A stretch of 64,000 nucleotides of DNA from Sipunculus nudus (taxonomy: Eukaryota > Annelida > Sipuncula > Golfingiida > Sipunculidae): the NCBI GenBank assembly GCA_026874595.1, contig CM049312.1, positions 49,295,429 to 49,359,428 on the forward strand, read 5' to 3'. Within the stretch, counting starts at the first letter, position 1. Each line of letters opens with the position of its first letter. Under the pieces are notes generated by a model that was not told where the DNA came from, ran no database searches, and worked only from the letters and a program-made list of their open reading frames with translations. Below, piece after piece: positions 21,745 to 34,152 of the stretch. The position numbers and the translations under genes were made by a program.

Positions 21745-24453
21745 TGGAGCGTAGCTGAGTTATGGGAAGCTGAATTTAGTCATATGCAATAACAGCCCAT
21801 TTTAGCTCAGTGGCTACAAAGATTTTCTTCTCAAAACCACTGGGCAAAATTCTTAAATCTCACACATTAATTATCCTTAGATGTTGATAATTCAAGTTTG
21901 TTCAAATGGTTTTGATTCAGTGATTTTTGGCTGAGTTATGGGAAGCTTAACTTAGCCATTTTGCTGTATTTTCGCATTTGAGTTATAAACCTGCAAAACG
22001 TTTTTTGACTGACACCACTGAGGCCAATTTGTTTAATATTTTACAAGAATAATCCCCTGAATAATTCTTTTAATATTTGTCTTTTATGGTTCCAAAGAAC
22101 CATACTATCTAGAAAACGACTGGAGCTAGCATCATGAAATTTAATGCCAAAAATTAGCCATCTGAAAAACTCTGCATTTTCTTAGATTTTATAGAGAAAA
22201 AGCTAAGAAACCTCTTCTCCTCCAAAATGGTCAAGCCAAATTGTTCAGTATTCCTCAGAAATAATCTTTTATACCATCTCTCTCAAGTTTATTTGAATGG
22301 TATATGTTTGGTGAAATTTGGCCAAGTTACAGGAAGTTGAACTTAGTCATCTGTCCAAAAAAAGCATACTAAAATGACAATCTCAGATATGGCCAGAGCT
22401 ATAATCACCAAATTTTAAGCCAGTGTTGGTCACATGAGTCATATATGAAATTCAGGTATTGGTGGCGCCCCCTGCATTGACCTTTTTTTTGTACAGGGGT
22501 CATTGATCATCTGTACATTAACCCATAATTTCTCAAGAATAGCAGGAGCTACCATCCCCTGATTGTATGCAATAATCTGTCACATATCAAATGTTGTGGG
22601 ATTCAGCTTATTTTTTTTGCTATCTGTGTTAACTTTATAGGGAAAAAGCTGAAAAACTTTTAAAAGTCTTTTTCTTGTAAACGTTCCAGCCAAATTGTTC
22701 AATATTTTACAGAAATGATCCCAGAGGCAAGCCCTCTCAAGTTTGTTCAAATGGTTTGCATTTGATGAATTTTAGTGGAGTTACACAAATTTGAACAGTC
22801 ATTTGGCCAAGTTAGCATACTGACATAGTAATCTCAGAAATGACAGAAGCTAGCATTACCAATTATTGTGTAAATGTTGGTCACATGACTCATATTTGAA
22901 GTTGCAGATTTTGTGGTGCTACCTACATTGACCTGTTTTTTTTATGGGCAAAAACCTCATAATTTTAGCCTCTTTCAGCTTAAAATGTTTATGATGAAAT
23001 TGTCAAGTTTAATTGTTCAATTTTTCAAATGAACTATCCTAGGACATTGTTCTTTCAATCATATCAGAATAGATTGAGTTTGTTGATTTTTGGTTGAGAC
23101 GTGAAAAGCTTAAGTTGGTCTTATAGCCATTATTATGTCTATTTCAAACTGAGGACTGCAATAGTGTTCTTCTACAAAATTATTGTTTCAATTATAACTT
23201 CTGTAACATGGCACAAAAATTATTCTTAGGTGACCTTTGTTCAAGTTTACTTGAATGACTTTTGGTAGAATTATTGGACCTTTAACAATGATAGGACTGC
23301 ATCTTTTATAATTATAGATATTTTAATAAAAAGTTTATGAATATGTCAGCTTGAAAAAATAAGCATTCTAGCCAAAGTCTTCCAGTATGTGTAAACAGAT
23401 TTACCAACAGGCCATGATTGTGTCTGTAACTTTAAATATGTTGAGAAACTACCAACTGTTTCAGATTTGGCAACAGATCAAGAGTTCATTCAGTGCAGCC
23501 AGATATAGGTCAAGAGTTTAATAAGTGCAGCCAAGCACAAGGCATGTGATCACCTCATGGGTGACATGTGAACACCTCATGGGTAGCATGTGATCACCTT
23601 TAGAGTATCATGTGATCACCTAATGTGTGTCATGCCCCTCAGGGCTTCATGTGGAGCCAATCTGTGAGCTTATTTAATGGTGTGGCTACTATTTCAGATT
23701 TGGCAACAGGCCAAAGGTCAGTCTGGATCTATTTATAGCTTTGGCAGACTGCCAACTGTATCAGATTAGGCAACAGGTCAAGAGTTCACTCAGTGCAGCC
23801 AGGTATAGGTCAGGAGTTCACTCAGTGCAGTAGCTGCATTCTGTTTATAGCGTTGGCAGACTGCCTACTGCATCATATTATGCAACAGGTCAAGAATTCA
23901 CTCAGTGCAGCCATGTATAGGTTAAAAGTTCACTCAATCTAGCCAGGGGCAGGTCATGAGTTCACTCAGTGCTAGCATTTTGTCACAGTTCACTCGGGGC
24001 AACTGCCTTACTCAGCTATGCCTCATCAGCCCAGTGCATCAAACTCTGGGGAAGTTTGATGTATTGGCCTGATATTTTGACCTGTCTATGCGTCTTTGAT
24101 GGTATTCTCATTTACAAGACAGGTAACTCCACCTACAATGACTTTTGCACAGTTTATGTGCCTGCTTATTTCTACAGAGGAATTTGATATATCAGCTTGA
24201 AATTGGGCATATTTATACATATCAAATAGCTTTGTCGTAAACAAGACTGGTGGTGCCACCTACAATCATTTTTGCACAGTGTGTGTCCCTGCTTAATTCT
24301 TAGGAGGGGTTTGATATATAATTCTGAAATTGGGCATATGTATATTTCTCTGATAGCTTCTTTGTTTACAAGACTGGTGGTGCCAGCTACAATCATTTTT
24401 GTGTTGTGTGCACCCATGCCAGAATTTCAGCAGTGATGTTTGTGTAATTTTTT
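21745..24453 (+). mobile_element. Family B element B3, left part
   Basis: Collinear with B4 (56225-58456) from about 22100, where both read CCATACTAT followed by AAAACGACTGGAGCT, through the CATGTGATCACC minisatellite and the TTTGGCAACAGG units, to CAGCAGTGATGTT. Sequence upstream to about 21745 matches parts of B1 instead. The element is interrupted at 24453 by family A copy A2 and resumes at 27067. Confidence 0.6.
23543..23640 (+). repeat. ~20 bp minisatellite inside family B
   Basis: About four to five diverged units of CATGTGATCACCTCATGGGT. The same array is at 57596-57690 in B4. Confidence 0.7.
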
Positions 24454-27066
24454 AGCTCAGCTGACTATAAGTCATCTGAGCTATAGTCGTGGTCCATTGT
24501 CCGTCGTCCGTCCGTCCGTCCATCCGTAGATGTGGCACGTTTTGAAACCATAAGACCTAGGAATCCAAAATTCGGCATAATGTTAGATGTCCCCAAGATC
24601 TCCTACCAAGCCGAAAACTGGGTCTTTACGACTTCGTTCCTTTGAGAAATTAAGGAAAAACCTTAATTTTTTATTAAAAACCTATTTTCACACTTCAGGA
24701 CTGCCTAAAATCAAAACCACTCATCTGTTTTTCCTCATATTTACCATAAATATTCCTCTATATAGTTCCTATGTACATTCAAGAAATTATGTCTGTATTA
24801 TATAATTTAAAAAAGTTATGGACCCAAACATATTGCATTTTGTAAAAAATCAGGAAAGATATTTGATCACTTAGACACAAAACATGTTAAAGCTATGGAC
24901 CTTTTTTCCAGTAATATAACTTTAGTTAATCAAAATTAAATTGTATACCCAAAATTAGATGAAAATCTTTTAAATTTTTTAAAATATTAATAAAAATAAA
25001 AAATTGGTACCTTAAATTTCGGCCAACTTTGACCATGGCACGTTTTTTTCCTGTAAGTACTGTGGATTTAATTTTCACAGCATGTTTTTGTTAGCTTTTC
25101 AACTGTTAACACCAAAAATTTGAAACCAGTTGAACAAATACTGTAGATTTTATTTAAGTTTTCAAGCACCATGTAACATTGTTTACATCAAGCTAGTGTT
25201 ATGCAGTTTGCAAGAGCTCAGCTCCCCAGCTTCAGCTCTTAGTTCCTTAAATTCGGCATACAGTTAGATGTCTCCAAAATCCCCTACCATGCCAAGAATT
25301 TGGTCACTAGGACTTAATACCTTCAAGATATTAATGAAAAACTTCATTTTTCTTTAAAAAACCATTGTTACACTTCAAGACTGCCTAATATCAAAACCAC
25401 TGATCTGACTTTAGTTATAAATAATATACATATTTTTCATTTTCTATGCACATGCCAGAATGATGTCAGTATTGCGTAATTGTTTTAAGTTATGGGCCCA
25501 AACATAATGCACTTTTTAAAAAATCAAGAAATATATTTACTCCCTTAACAAGGGGATTGCTGAAGCTAGAGATTTTTTGTCAGGGATGTAACATTATTTA
25601 ATCAAGATTCAATTGAATACCCAAAATTAGTTATGAATTTTTCAAATTTTATAAGTTATTAGTATTAATGTTAAATTAGTAACTTAAATTTTGCCCAATT
25701 TTGACCATGGCACGTTTGTTTCCTGTGAGCACTGTTGATATAATTTTCATATTATGCAAACATAAGGATTTCAGCTTTTAAGTTTAGAAAGCTGAAAGAA
25801 ATTGGCCAAAAATTGTAGCTTTTATTAATGTTTTTATGAGACCCTGTCAGACTTTGGCTCTCTCCAGCCCCTCTTGAGTCACCTGTATATTGACCTTGTT
25901 GAACTTTCAGCAAATTATGCATGCTTGAGGCGAGGCATACATGAGAATCCAGGCAGCTTATGGCCAGCCACAGTTGATCCAGGTGTCCAACCCAACTCAT
26001 CTAGTAGTTTTAACCAACTACATAACAATAAACAATAAATTAATAAATTTTTATTGGTTTTTAATAAAAAATTAAAGAAAAATAGAAAAGGAATTTGTTA
26101 GTTTATAATAACAGGAAATTAACTTGCAGTTACTGATGATATAAGAATCTTGTATCGATGGATAGAATGTCACGTATTCCAAATAACACCATGCAGTCAC
26201 CTATGGTATTTTTCAGTTCAATTTTAATGATAAAAAAGTAAATCATATCATTCATTACTAATCATTAGGGATCATATGAAGGAAATTAATGATAGACAAA
26301 GATGCAGTTGATAATATTAATCTAGATTCCTACTGTGTCTAGTGTGTACATTGATGTGAAATTAGTCCAAAATGAATTTATTACAGTTATTTTTAAATAT
26401 AAATAAAAGCCATAAAACCAGGTACTTATGATCATTATTTAAATGTGTGAATTTTGTATATTCTGGATTCTCAACATCATTGTTTAGTGAAAACTGAATA
26501 AACACCAGACATGGTGCGAATACTTTGTAATTGTATTTAAATATGAACATGATTATGTACTCCATCGTAAAAATTTCTTGCATAAAGAATGGGAATTCAG
26601 GTAAAATGAAAGTATATGAATACCAGTGCAAATACTTTCAAAATGTATTCATGAATGCATTCATGAATATATTCTTTAATATTATTTTAATAATCATTTC
26701 AGTTATATTTCATTTTAAAAAATCACATGATTCTCTTATTATTTTTAATAAAAATTATATTTGGGACAATATTTGTAATTTTTTTTTAATTAATAGTTAA
26801 ACCCTTATATTATATATTCTGCTTATAAGTTATATGGCCAAGTCAAAATCTGTGTGACAATAGTACTCCATTTGTTAATAATATAAATGAAATCAATCCT
26901 CTTCCCTGTCTCCAACGGTACTATCAAAATCATACATAAGCTAAACAACAACAACTCATAATACAGCTTATATTTATTACCACACAAAACCAGCATGTGC
27001 CTCATTTCTAAATAATATTTTTTTATCATATATAACAGCTGAGCGTCGTGACCCATAGGTCCCTTG
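24454..27066 (+). mobile_element. Family A Helentron-like element, copy A2, nested in B3
   Basis: It has the same 5' hairpin, GTCC tract, two ~800 bp halves and 3' signature (CAGCTGAGCGTCGTGACCC, CCCTTG, TT) as A1, in the same order. It lacks the MITE of A1. It lies inside a family B copy: left flank CAGTGATGTTTGTGTAAT plus a T-run, right flank TTCTTATTCAAAATG. The uninterrupted B4 reads CAGTGATGTTGTGTAAACGC then CTCTTATTCAAAATG near 58314-58348. It is 2613 bp and non-coding. Confidence 0.7.
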
Positions 27067-27189
27067 TTCTTATTCAAAATGTTTAGTACTTGAATTGTTC
27101 ATATACATGAGAAGTAATGGTCCAGCATTGAAGCATTATACCTGGTGTATTTCCCAATGCACAGGTTAGCATTAGGCCTGTAGGCCTTG
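27067..27189 (+). mobile_element. Family B element B3, 3' tail
   Basis: It matches the last ~125 bp of B4: CTTATTCAAAATGTTT, AGCATTGAAGCATTATACC, CACAGGTTAGC, TTAGGCCTGTAGGCC, then CTTG and TT. It completes B3 on the far side of A2. Confidence 0.7.
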
Positions 27190-27554
27190 TTATGTTTGTC
27201 AAATTTGTTTCCTGATGATAACTTCAGTTTCGATTGACATAATGATATCAAACTTGATTTATATATGACCCTCCTAAAATGTAAGAATCTATTGATTTTG
27301 GGGTCATGAAGTCAAAGGTCAAGGTCACAGGACCCACATATTTGGAAATAACGTTGGTGCTTTTAAGCCAAATTTTTCATCCTAAACATTCCATCTTGCA
27401 TTTATAGCTGACCTGCCAATAAGGAAGAACCTGTTTGATTTTGGGGTCACAAGGTCAATGTCACAGGGGCCATCTGTCCACATTTTGAAAAAAAGCTTAT
27501 AGACATATCCTTATAGACAAATTCAGCTGAGCATCAAGACCCATGGGTCCCTAG
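27190..27554 (+). repeat. AGGTCA-rich repeat fragment ending in a family A-like terminus
   Basis: It has the same units as 30.3-31.8 kb: GATGATAACT, TTTTGGGGTCA and a GTCAAAGGTCAAGGTCAC block. It ends CAGCTGAGCATCAAGACCC, ATGGGTCC and CTAG plus TTT, so it is the 3' part of a related element. Confidence 0.6.
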
Positions 27555-27779
27555 TTTACAAGTAAATGTGTGTATTGTAAATTTGAAGTAAATATTTGGA
27601 AATTATATGATTATCAAATATTGATGAAGTTGAATAATAACAACAAATATTTATGAAAGCAATAATATAAAAATACCTCTTATTTTATGGCAGTTAATTA
27701 TATTAAAGGCAAATGCCTTGGAACACAAGACGGGTGTTCAGTATTGATTATAAATTATTTTTATGTATTCATATTGCAG
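27555..27779. other. PRPF19: PRPF19 intron 3' end
   Basis: AT-rich sequence leading to the acceptor TATTGCAG at 27772-27779. No repeat family is recognised here. Confidence 0.6.
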
Positions 27780-27921
27780 GCTGTACCTTTGTAAACAGTG
27801 GCAAGAACTGACTGTGTTCAATGATCACACTGCTCTTGCAACAGGAGTGCGATTTGGTCACAACAGCACCTTTATAGCCTCTACTGGAATGGACCGCTCC
27901 CTCAAGTTTTATGGACTGTAG
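27780..27921 (+). CDS. PRPF19: PRPF19 terminal coding exon
   Basis: It continues the split Arg codon from 7461 and encodes [20 protein letters not shown] and then [20 protein letters not shown] before LKFYGL and TAG at 27919-27921. The C-terminal [14 protein letters not shown] stretch is the hallmark end of animal Prp19 proteins, where it closes the last blade of the WD40 propeller that binds spliceosomal partners. The acceptor is good, and the frame is intact and conserved. The only unusual feature is the very large preceding intron. Confidence 0.95.
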
Positions 27922-28078
27922 TTGTACATCTTCAAAACATTGGAGTACTCCACAATTCTATTTTATATACACAGCAATGTGATCAGTTTAGTTTGACATA
28001 AATAATCTTGTTATGGACTATAGAATGTACAGGATTAAGTATTATGAATTAAATTGTATTTCTGTGTCCACTAGCCCC

Positions 28079-28084
28079 AATAAA
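28079..28084 (+). terminator. PRPF19: Candidate PRPF19 polyadenylation signal
   Basis: AATAAA lies 158 bases after the PRPF19 stop codon, in unique AT-rich 3' UTR-like sequence. It is the first canonical hexamer after the stop. Confidence 0.55.
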
Positions 28085-28327
28085 AAGCCCACCATTACAG
28101 TTCCTCAGTCACTCATTCCCAGTGTTTTAACCCCAGTGACACTGAGCTCACTGTTTTTCCAAAAGTATTCAGATAAATCTGAGCTTACTGGTCTTTGAAT
28201 ATTGAACATATTCCATTAGTCAGATTTACTGTAGTTTTAGATACGGAATTAATAGGTAACTGGTAACTAATTAAATGATACATTAGTTTACAGGCTTTTC
28301 AGTGTTTAATTTTGTCAACTGCTTTTT
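28085..28327. other. Intergenic sequence downstream of PRPF19
   Basis: Short unique-looking spacer before the next family A-type start at 28328. Nothing recognised. Confidence 0.4.
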
Positions 28328-29040
28328 AGCTCAGCTAACTCTTAATTCATATGAGCTATAGTGATGCTCCTTTGTCCGTTGTCCATCTGTTAACAGGGCA
28401 CGTTTTGGAACCGTTGGACTTAAGAAATCCAAAATTCTCCTACCAAACAAAAAATTGGGTCAATGTGACTTCATTCCTTCGTGAAATTAAGCAAAAACCT
28501 CCATTTTCCAGTGAAAACCTTTTGGTACACTTCAAAACTGCTCCCATGTTTTATATAACCATTCTTGCATATATTTCCTATGTACATACCATAAATAAGG
28601 TCAATTTGGCAAATTATTGAAGTTGTGGGCTCAAACATAATGCACTTTGTCAAAAATTAGGAAATATATTTTCTCACATAACAAGATAATTAGCTGAGGA
28701 TAGTTTTTTCCCCCAAGGATATAATTTTATTTAATTAAGATTCAATTATATACCACAAATCAGACAAGAATTTTATAATTATCAGCATAATTATAAAAAC
28801 AGTACCTTAAATTTGGCCCAACTTTGAGTATTGTACTATTTTTGCTATATGGATTTGATTGTCACAGCATGTACACATAAGAATTCAATCTGTTACAATC
28901 TGAAATTTGAAAATTAAAGCTCCAAAATTAGGCTATTTATTGATTTTTTTAAGGCTTTTATTGTATTCACTTGCTTTGTCAAGCAGCCCACTTGGTCACT
29001 GGAGTTCATTCATTGCAGCTCTCTCTGCTTACCTGATTTG
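28328..29040 (+). repeat. Family A-type 5' half
   Basis: AGCTCAGCTAACTCTTAATT pairs with ATATGAGCT as a degenerate 5' hairpin, followed by TTTGTCCGTTGTCC and one ~700 bp unit related to A1 (CCAACTTTGAG, TCACAGCATGTACACATAAG). It fades out near the C-rich tract at 29092-29108. Confidence 0.5.
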
Positions 29041-29857
29041 TAATGGGTCATTGGGGAGCAGGGGTCACAGGTGTACAGTTATTCTCATATCACCCTCCCC
29101 CCCCCCCACCAAGTGTAATGCAAAAATTGTTATTGTTTGAAATGTATTTCCTTAATTGTGATGCTGTTTCTACTCCATTGTTCAAAACTGTCCTAAATCA
29201 AGGAGAAATTCATAATGCCATGTTGTGGTAATGTAACATTTTTAGGGAAATTAATTTCCTTTTAAATAATTTTAACAAATTTAATTATAATTAACCCCAT
29301 CAGGAAGCATAATTTGACAATATACGAGCAAAATTATGGATAATTAAGGTGCAATTTAAAATTGTAAATTTTGAATCAAATTATATTTTCAGATAAATAC
29401 ATGTGTAAGCATAATGTGATGTTATCTGACCAAATTAATGAAAACGGTGATGCAGTTTAGAATTGTGAATCAGCTTATATATTCAGATACATATGTTATA
29501 TAACAAATGTATAAAATTTATTATTTTTAAAAAAAATTGATGTCATGAAAAGAATGAGGATCTAATGCAAACATTTGTTCATTATTTTCCTGCCTCAGAA
29601 GAATATGAAATAGTTGATTGCCTTTGTTTGTCCATCTCTCCGTCTGTTTTAAATGTTTAATAATTATGAAAAATCTTTTCCGTCCATCTCTGTTAATCAT
29701 TAGTTATATAATAATTATTAATCAACGTTTTTTCCTATAAGCACTATATCCCCTCTCTCTCCTTCTCTCTCACTCCTCCCTCCCTCCATCTAGACTTATT
29801 AATAACAAATAAGTTAAATATATCCTTTCATATAACTCTTAGGCAGATGTTTTTTTT
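29041..29857. other. Non-coding, C-tract and dispersed repeat
   Basis: A C-rich run lies at about 29092-29108. Bases about 29407-29625 are a second copy of the repeat at 60-300. CT-rich low-complexity sequence is at 29750-29790. No gene is seen. Confidence 0.5.
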
Positions 29858-30363
29858 AGCTCAGCTGTCTGTAAGTCAACTGAGGTATAAGAATGGCGCT
29901 TTGTCCGTTGTCCATCCTGCTGTCCGGGCGTCCGGCCGTCTGTTTTAGCAGGGCACAAATCGTAACTGCTGGACCTAGAAACTTCTAAGTGGATATCCAC
30001 TGAGGTCAGTAAAACATCTCCTTGGAAACCTGAAATTAGGTCACTGTGACCTGTATCCTCCGAGCTATGGGGCTTGAAAGTACCCCCCAGAATAATCAAA
30101 AATATAATACAAAACCTCCAATATCTTGATAATTAATGCATAGATTGTCATGAATCTTGCCTTAAATATTGACCATGACTAGTTTTGTCAGTTCCTGAAG
30201 TATGGTGGTGCCACCTGTATTTTTTGTTATTTTAACCAATATTTAAAAATTATTTTACTTAAAAATGACAACAATCATGTCAGTTTCTTAGCTTAATTAC
30301 ATCTAGTGTCCAAAAACCTGGCGTGTTTATTGATCACAAGTGGATGCCATATAGTTATCACCT

Positions 30364-30395
<32 letters not shown>

Positions 30396-32705
30396 CCTCC
30401 ATCCATCCACACAAATTTGTTTCCAGATGATAACTCCAGGTTGTATTGACACATGGATTTCAAACTTGACTTACATATGGCCCACCACTAAAGCAAGAAC
30501 CTAAATGATTTAGGGGTCATGAGGTCAAAGGTCAAGTCACAGGACTCACTTTTTTAAAAAGATTATGGCTGCATTTTAAGCCAAGCTTTTCATCCCAAAC
30601 TTTCCATTTTGCAGATTAAGCTGACTTGCCAGTATGGGGAGAGCAAAAATGAATTTGGGGTCACATAGTCAAAGGTCAAGGTCACAGGGGCCATCTGTTC
30701 ACAATTTAGTTTCCAGATGACAACTCCAATTTAGTTTGACATATTGGTTTCAAACTTAACTTATATATGACTCACCACTAAAGTAAGAACCGTGTAGATT
30801 TTGGGGTCCAACGGTCAAAGGTCATGGTCACGGGACTCATTACTTAAAAAAAGAATGTATATGCATTTGAAGCCAAACTTTTCATCCCAAACCTTCCATC
30901 TTTAAGATATTGCTATCCTGCCAATAGGGGAAGATTCTGTTCAATTTTGGGGTCATGAGGTCAAAGGTCAAGGTCACATTACAGACTTATTTAGAAAGAT
31001 TGTGGATGCATTTTATGCCAAACTTTCATCCAAAACTTTCCATCTTGCACATATAGCTGAGCTGCAAATAGGAGAAGAAACTGATTAATTTGGGGGTCAC
31101 AAGGTCAAAGGTCATCATCACAGGGGCCCATCTGTCCACATATTTGTTTCTGGATGATAACTCCAGTTTGGATTGACATATTGGTTTCAATTTTGACTTA
31201 TATATGACCCACCAATAATGTAAGAATCCTTTCAATTTTGGGGTCATAAGGCCAAAGGTCAAGGTCACAGGACCCACTTCTTTAAAAAGATTGTTGATGT
31301 ATTTATAGCCAAACTTTCTGTCCCTAACATTCTATCTTCCAGATGTTGCCCACCTGCCAATAAGTGATTTTGGGGTGTCAAGGTCATGGGGGCCATCAGT
31401 CCGCATATTAGTTTCCAGATGATAACACCAGTTTAGTTTGAAATATTGGTTTCAGACTTGACTTATATATGGCCCACCACCAAAGTAAGAACTGTTGATT
31501 CAGGGGTCATGAGATCAAAGGTCAAGGTTACAGGACCCACTACTTTAGAAAGATTGTGGATGCATTTTAAGCCAAACTTTTCATCTCAATTCTTCCATCA
31601 TTAACATGTGGTGCACCTGCCAATAGGGGAAGTTTCCTTTTGATTCTGTGGTCATAAGGTCAAAGGTTAAGGTCACAGGGCCCATCCATTCACAAATTAG
31701 TTTGGGTAGACAGGTTGGCTTCAAACTGATCACAGGACCAATATTTTGGAAAACCTCATAAACATATATCCTTATAGACAAATGCAGCTGAGCATTGAGA
31801 CCTATGGGTCCCTAGTTTATCTTTATTTTAGAGACTTTAAAAGATGCGATCATCTGATAACAGGGCACAAATCGTTATGACTGGACCTAAAATCTTCTTC
31901 CTTGACATCAAAGGAGGTGAATGAAAAGGCTTCTTGGAAACCCGAAATTAGGTCTCTGTTACATATATTTTCCAAGCTATGGGGCTTATATGTACCCCCC
32001 AGAATAATTGAAAATTTATACCAAAACAGGGCACAAATCATAACCATTGGACCTTGAATCTTCATTTTTGACAACCAGGGAGGTCCTTGAAAAGTCATCT
32101 TGGAACCTTGAAATTAGGTCTCTTTTACCCATAATCTCCAAGCTATTGGGCTTATAAACACCCCTCATAATAATTGAAAATTTAATACTAAAGCAGGGCA
32201 CAAATCAAAACCATTTGACCTAGAATCTATAATTTCAACAACCAGGGAGGTTCATAAAAAGTCTTCTTGGAAACCTGAAATTAGGTCTCTATTACCCATA
32301 TTCTCCAAGCTATGGGGCTTATAAGCAACCCTCAGAATAATTGAAAATTTGATACCAAAGCAGGGCACAAATCACATATGACCTAGAATCTTCACACTTG
32401 ACATCCTGAGAGTTCCTCGGAGTTCACCTCAGAAACCTGAATTGAGGTCTCTGTGACCTATATTATTTGAGTAACAGGCCATGTTTGAGCACCCCAGAAA
32501 TAATGCAAAATACACACAAATTGCCAGATTCCTCAGGAACAGCTCTATGGATTGTCATCAAATTTGATGTGCTTATGGGTCTTGATTAACTTCAGCTAAT
32601 ATGCATGAACTATGATGCCACCTACGTTGTCTTAATTTGTTTGCTGTGCAAGCACATATTGTCAACATGCCAGTCGGCTGAGTGTCATAACCCATGGGTC
32701 ACTTG
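29858..32705 (+). mobile_element. Family A-type element with nested AGGTCA repeat
   Basis: A 5' hairpin start lies at 29858 and a GTCC/GTCCGGGC tract near 29900-29940. Internal units of about 167 bp (CAGGGCACAAATC ... GAAATTAGGTCTC ... CCAAGCTATGGGGC) lie at 31855-32460. The end GGCTGAGTGTCATAACCC, then CACTTG, lies at 32705. Bases about 30310-31815 interrupt it: a different AGGTCA-rich repeat with its own CAGCTGAGC ... CCCTAG end. It is non-coding. Confidence 0.5.
30310..31815 (+). repeat. AGGTCA-rich repeat array (family G)
   Basis: After a GTCT/TCCA microsatellite near 30365-30410 come alternating units of about 130-150 bp. One type holds GATGATAACTCCAG, TTTCAAACTTGACTTATAT and GTCAAAGGTCAAGGTCACAG. 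The other holds CATTTTAAGCCAAACTTTTCATCC and CTGCCAATAGGGGAAG. One AGGTCA cluster occurs per unit, and an exact AGGTCAAAGGTCAAGGTCA is at 30958-30976. The end is CAGCTGAGCATTGAGACC, then CCCTAG and TTT. Confidence 0.7.
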
Positions 32706-33250
32706 TTATCCAAACTTTGTCCCAAACCTTTTATCTTCCAAATGTTGCTCTGCTCACGTGCCAATAATGGAAATTACTTATGGATTTTGGGGTCCAAAGG
32801 TCAAGGTCATGTGGACCATCCATCCACATATTAGTTTCCACATGATAACACCAGTTTAGTTTGAAATACTGGTTTCAAACTTGACTTATATATAGCCGAC
32901 GACTAAAGTAAGAACTTTTGATTCTGGAGTCCAAAGGTCAAGGTCACAGGACCCACCACTTTAGAAAGATTGTGGATGCATTTTAAGTCAAACTTTTCAT
33001 CTCAATCCTTCCATCATCAACATGTGGTGCACCTGCCAATAGGGGAAGTTTCCTTTTGATTTGGGGTCACAAGGTCAAAGGTTAAGGTCACAGGGCCCAT
33101 CCATTCACAAATTAGTTTATGGATGAAAACTCCAGTTTGGGTAGACAGGTTGGCTTCAAACTTATCACAGGACCAATATTTTGGAAAACCTCATATACAT
33201 TTATCCTTATAGACAAATGCAACTGAGCGTCGAGACCCATGGGTCCCTAG
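32706..33250 (+). repeat. Second family G fragment
   Basis: It repeats the units of 31.3-31.8 kb (AACATGTGGTGCACCTGCC, AAAGGTTAAGGTCACAGGG) and ends CAACTGAGCGTCGAGACCC, ATGGGTCC and CTAG. It is a 5'-truncated copy with a family A-like 3' end. Confidence 0.6.
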
Positions 33251-33732
33251 TTCCTTGTTGCATTATATGAAGGGTTTCAGACCACAATTTTCATGTATTA
33301 CACAGTAAAATATATACTTATTAGACTTAGATTATGTTTAAATTTTTTACAGCATTTTATTTCAGTTAAAAAATTAAATTTGAATAATTATACTTCAGCT
33401 TATCTCCCCTTTCTGCCTTATTCTATAACTGACAGGTATTCATACATTCCCATGGTTATTTTATGCACATATTGCTGTCACATACTAGTAGCTAAAATAA
33501 TGATACTTCTAGAAATATTTGATCATGAGAGACTCCTGCACCTTTGATATAGTCTACAAAAAATACATGGTATTAGTTCGCCAAATATATATTTGATATT
33601 TGATTATCACCTGTTGGCAGGACTATTTCCTCCTAGCTGTTAAATGCTCGTGTATATATAAAAACATAAGTATATTTTGCATTTGCTAATATATCTAAAA
33701 TTCAGCTGAATGACATGACCCATGGGTCCTTG
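33251..33732 (+). repeat. AT-rich tail ending in a family A 3' signature
   Basis: Mostly unassigned AT-rich sequence. The last ~80 bases resemble the tail of A3 at 18860-18940 (TATTTTGCA, AAAATTCAGCTGA) and end GACCCATGGG, TCCTTG, then a T-run. Confidence 0.5.
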
Positions 33733-34046
33733 TTTTATGTCTTCATTAAGAATATTTTAAACATGTTTTTTGTGTAAATACAGTTTCTGTAAAGTGAAGA
33801 AATTTCATGTGTAGGTAATTTTATTAACTGGACTAGAAATCTGCAATTCAAGGAAATTACATGCTGAAACATCTGTGTACCTGATTAATGTAAACATATA
33901 TACACACAAAACAGCTTAGTTCATCTGCCACTTAAAAATAGACAGAGCAAAAACTTTTTTTTGCTCAAATAATAACCATGCTGTTTTTATGTTGACACAT
34001 TTTTCAAGGTCACAAAGGCACTCATACTAAAATTTTGTTTGTGCAG

Positions 34047-34152
34047 AAACTTGAAAATAGTTAGAGGTTTAGGTGCCAAACTTACACGACTGATGCTTTT
34101 CATGAAGGCAAGCTCTATAACGAACATTGATGACCATGCCACAGTTTTGAAG
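34047..34152 (+). CDS. Candidate internal exon of an unrecognised gene
   Basis: A 106 nt open exon follows a good acceptor (TTTTGTTTGTGCAG) and precedes AAG|GTAACA. After one leading base it encodes 35 residues, NLKIVRGLGAKLTRLMLFMK then ASSITNIDDHATVLK. The composition is protein-like and non-repetitive, unlike the transposons around it. The end phase (0) matches the next candidate exon at 34413. I do not recognise the family. Confidence 0.45.

Larger units (their letters stand above)
7462..27779 (+). other. PRPF19: PRPF19 last intron, 20.3 kb of nested mobile elements
   Basis: The intron is bounded by GTGAGT at 7462 and TATTGCAG ending at 27779. Almost all of it is assigned below to Helentron-like families A and B, MITEs, a hAT-type element, a foldback element and AGGTCA repeats. 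No exon of another gene with good splice sites and family similarity was found in it. Confidence 0.85.
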
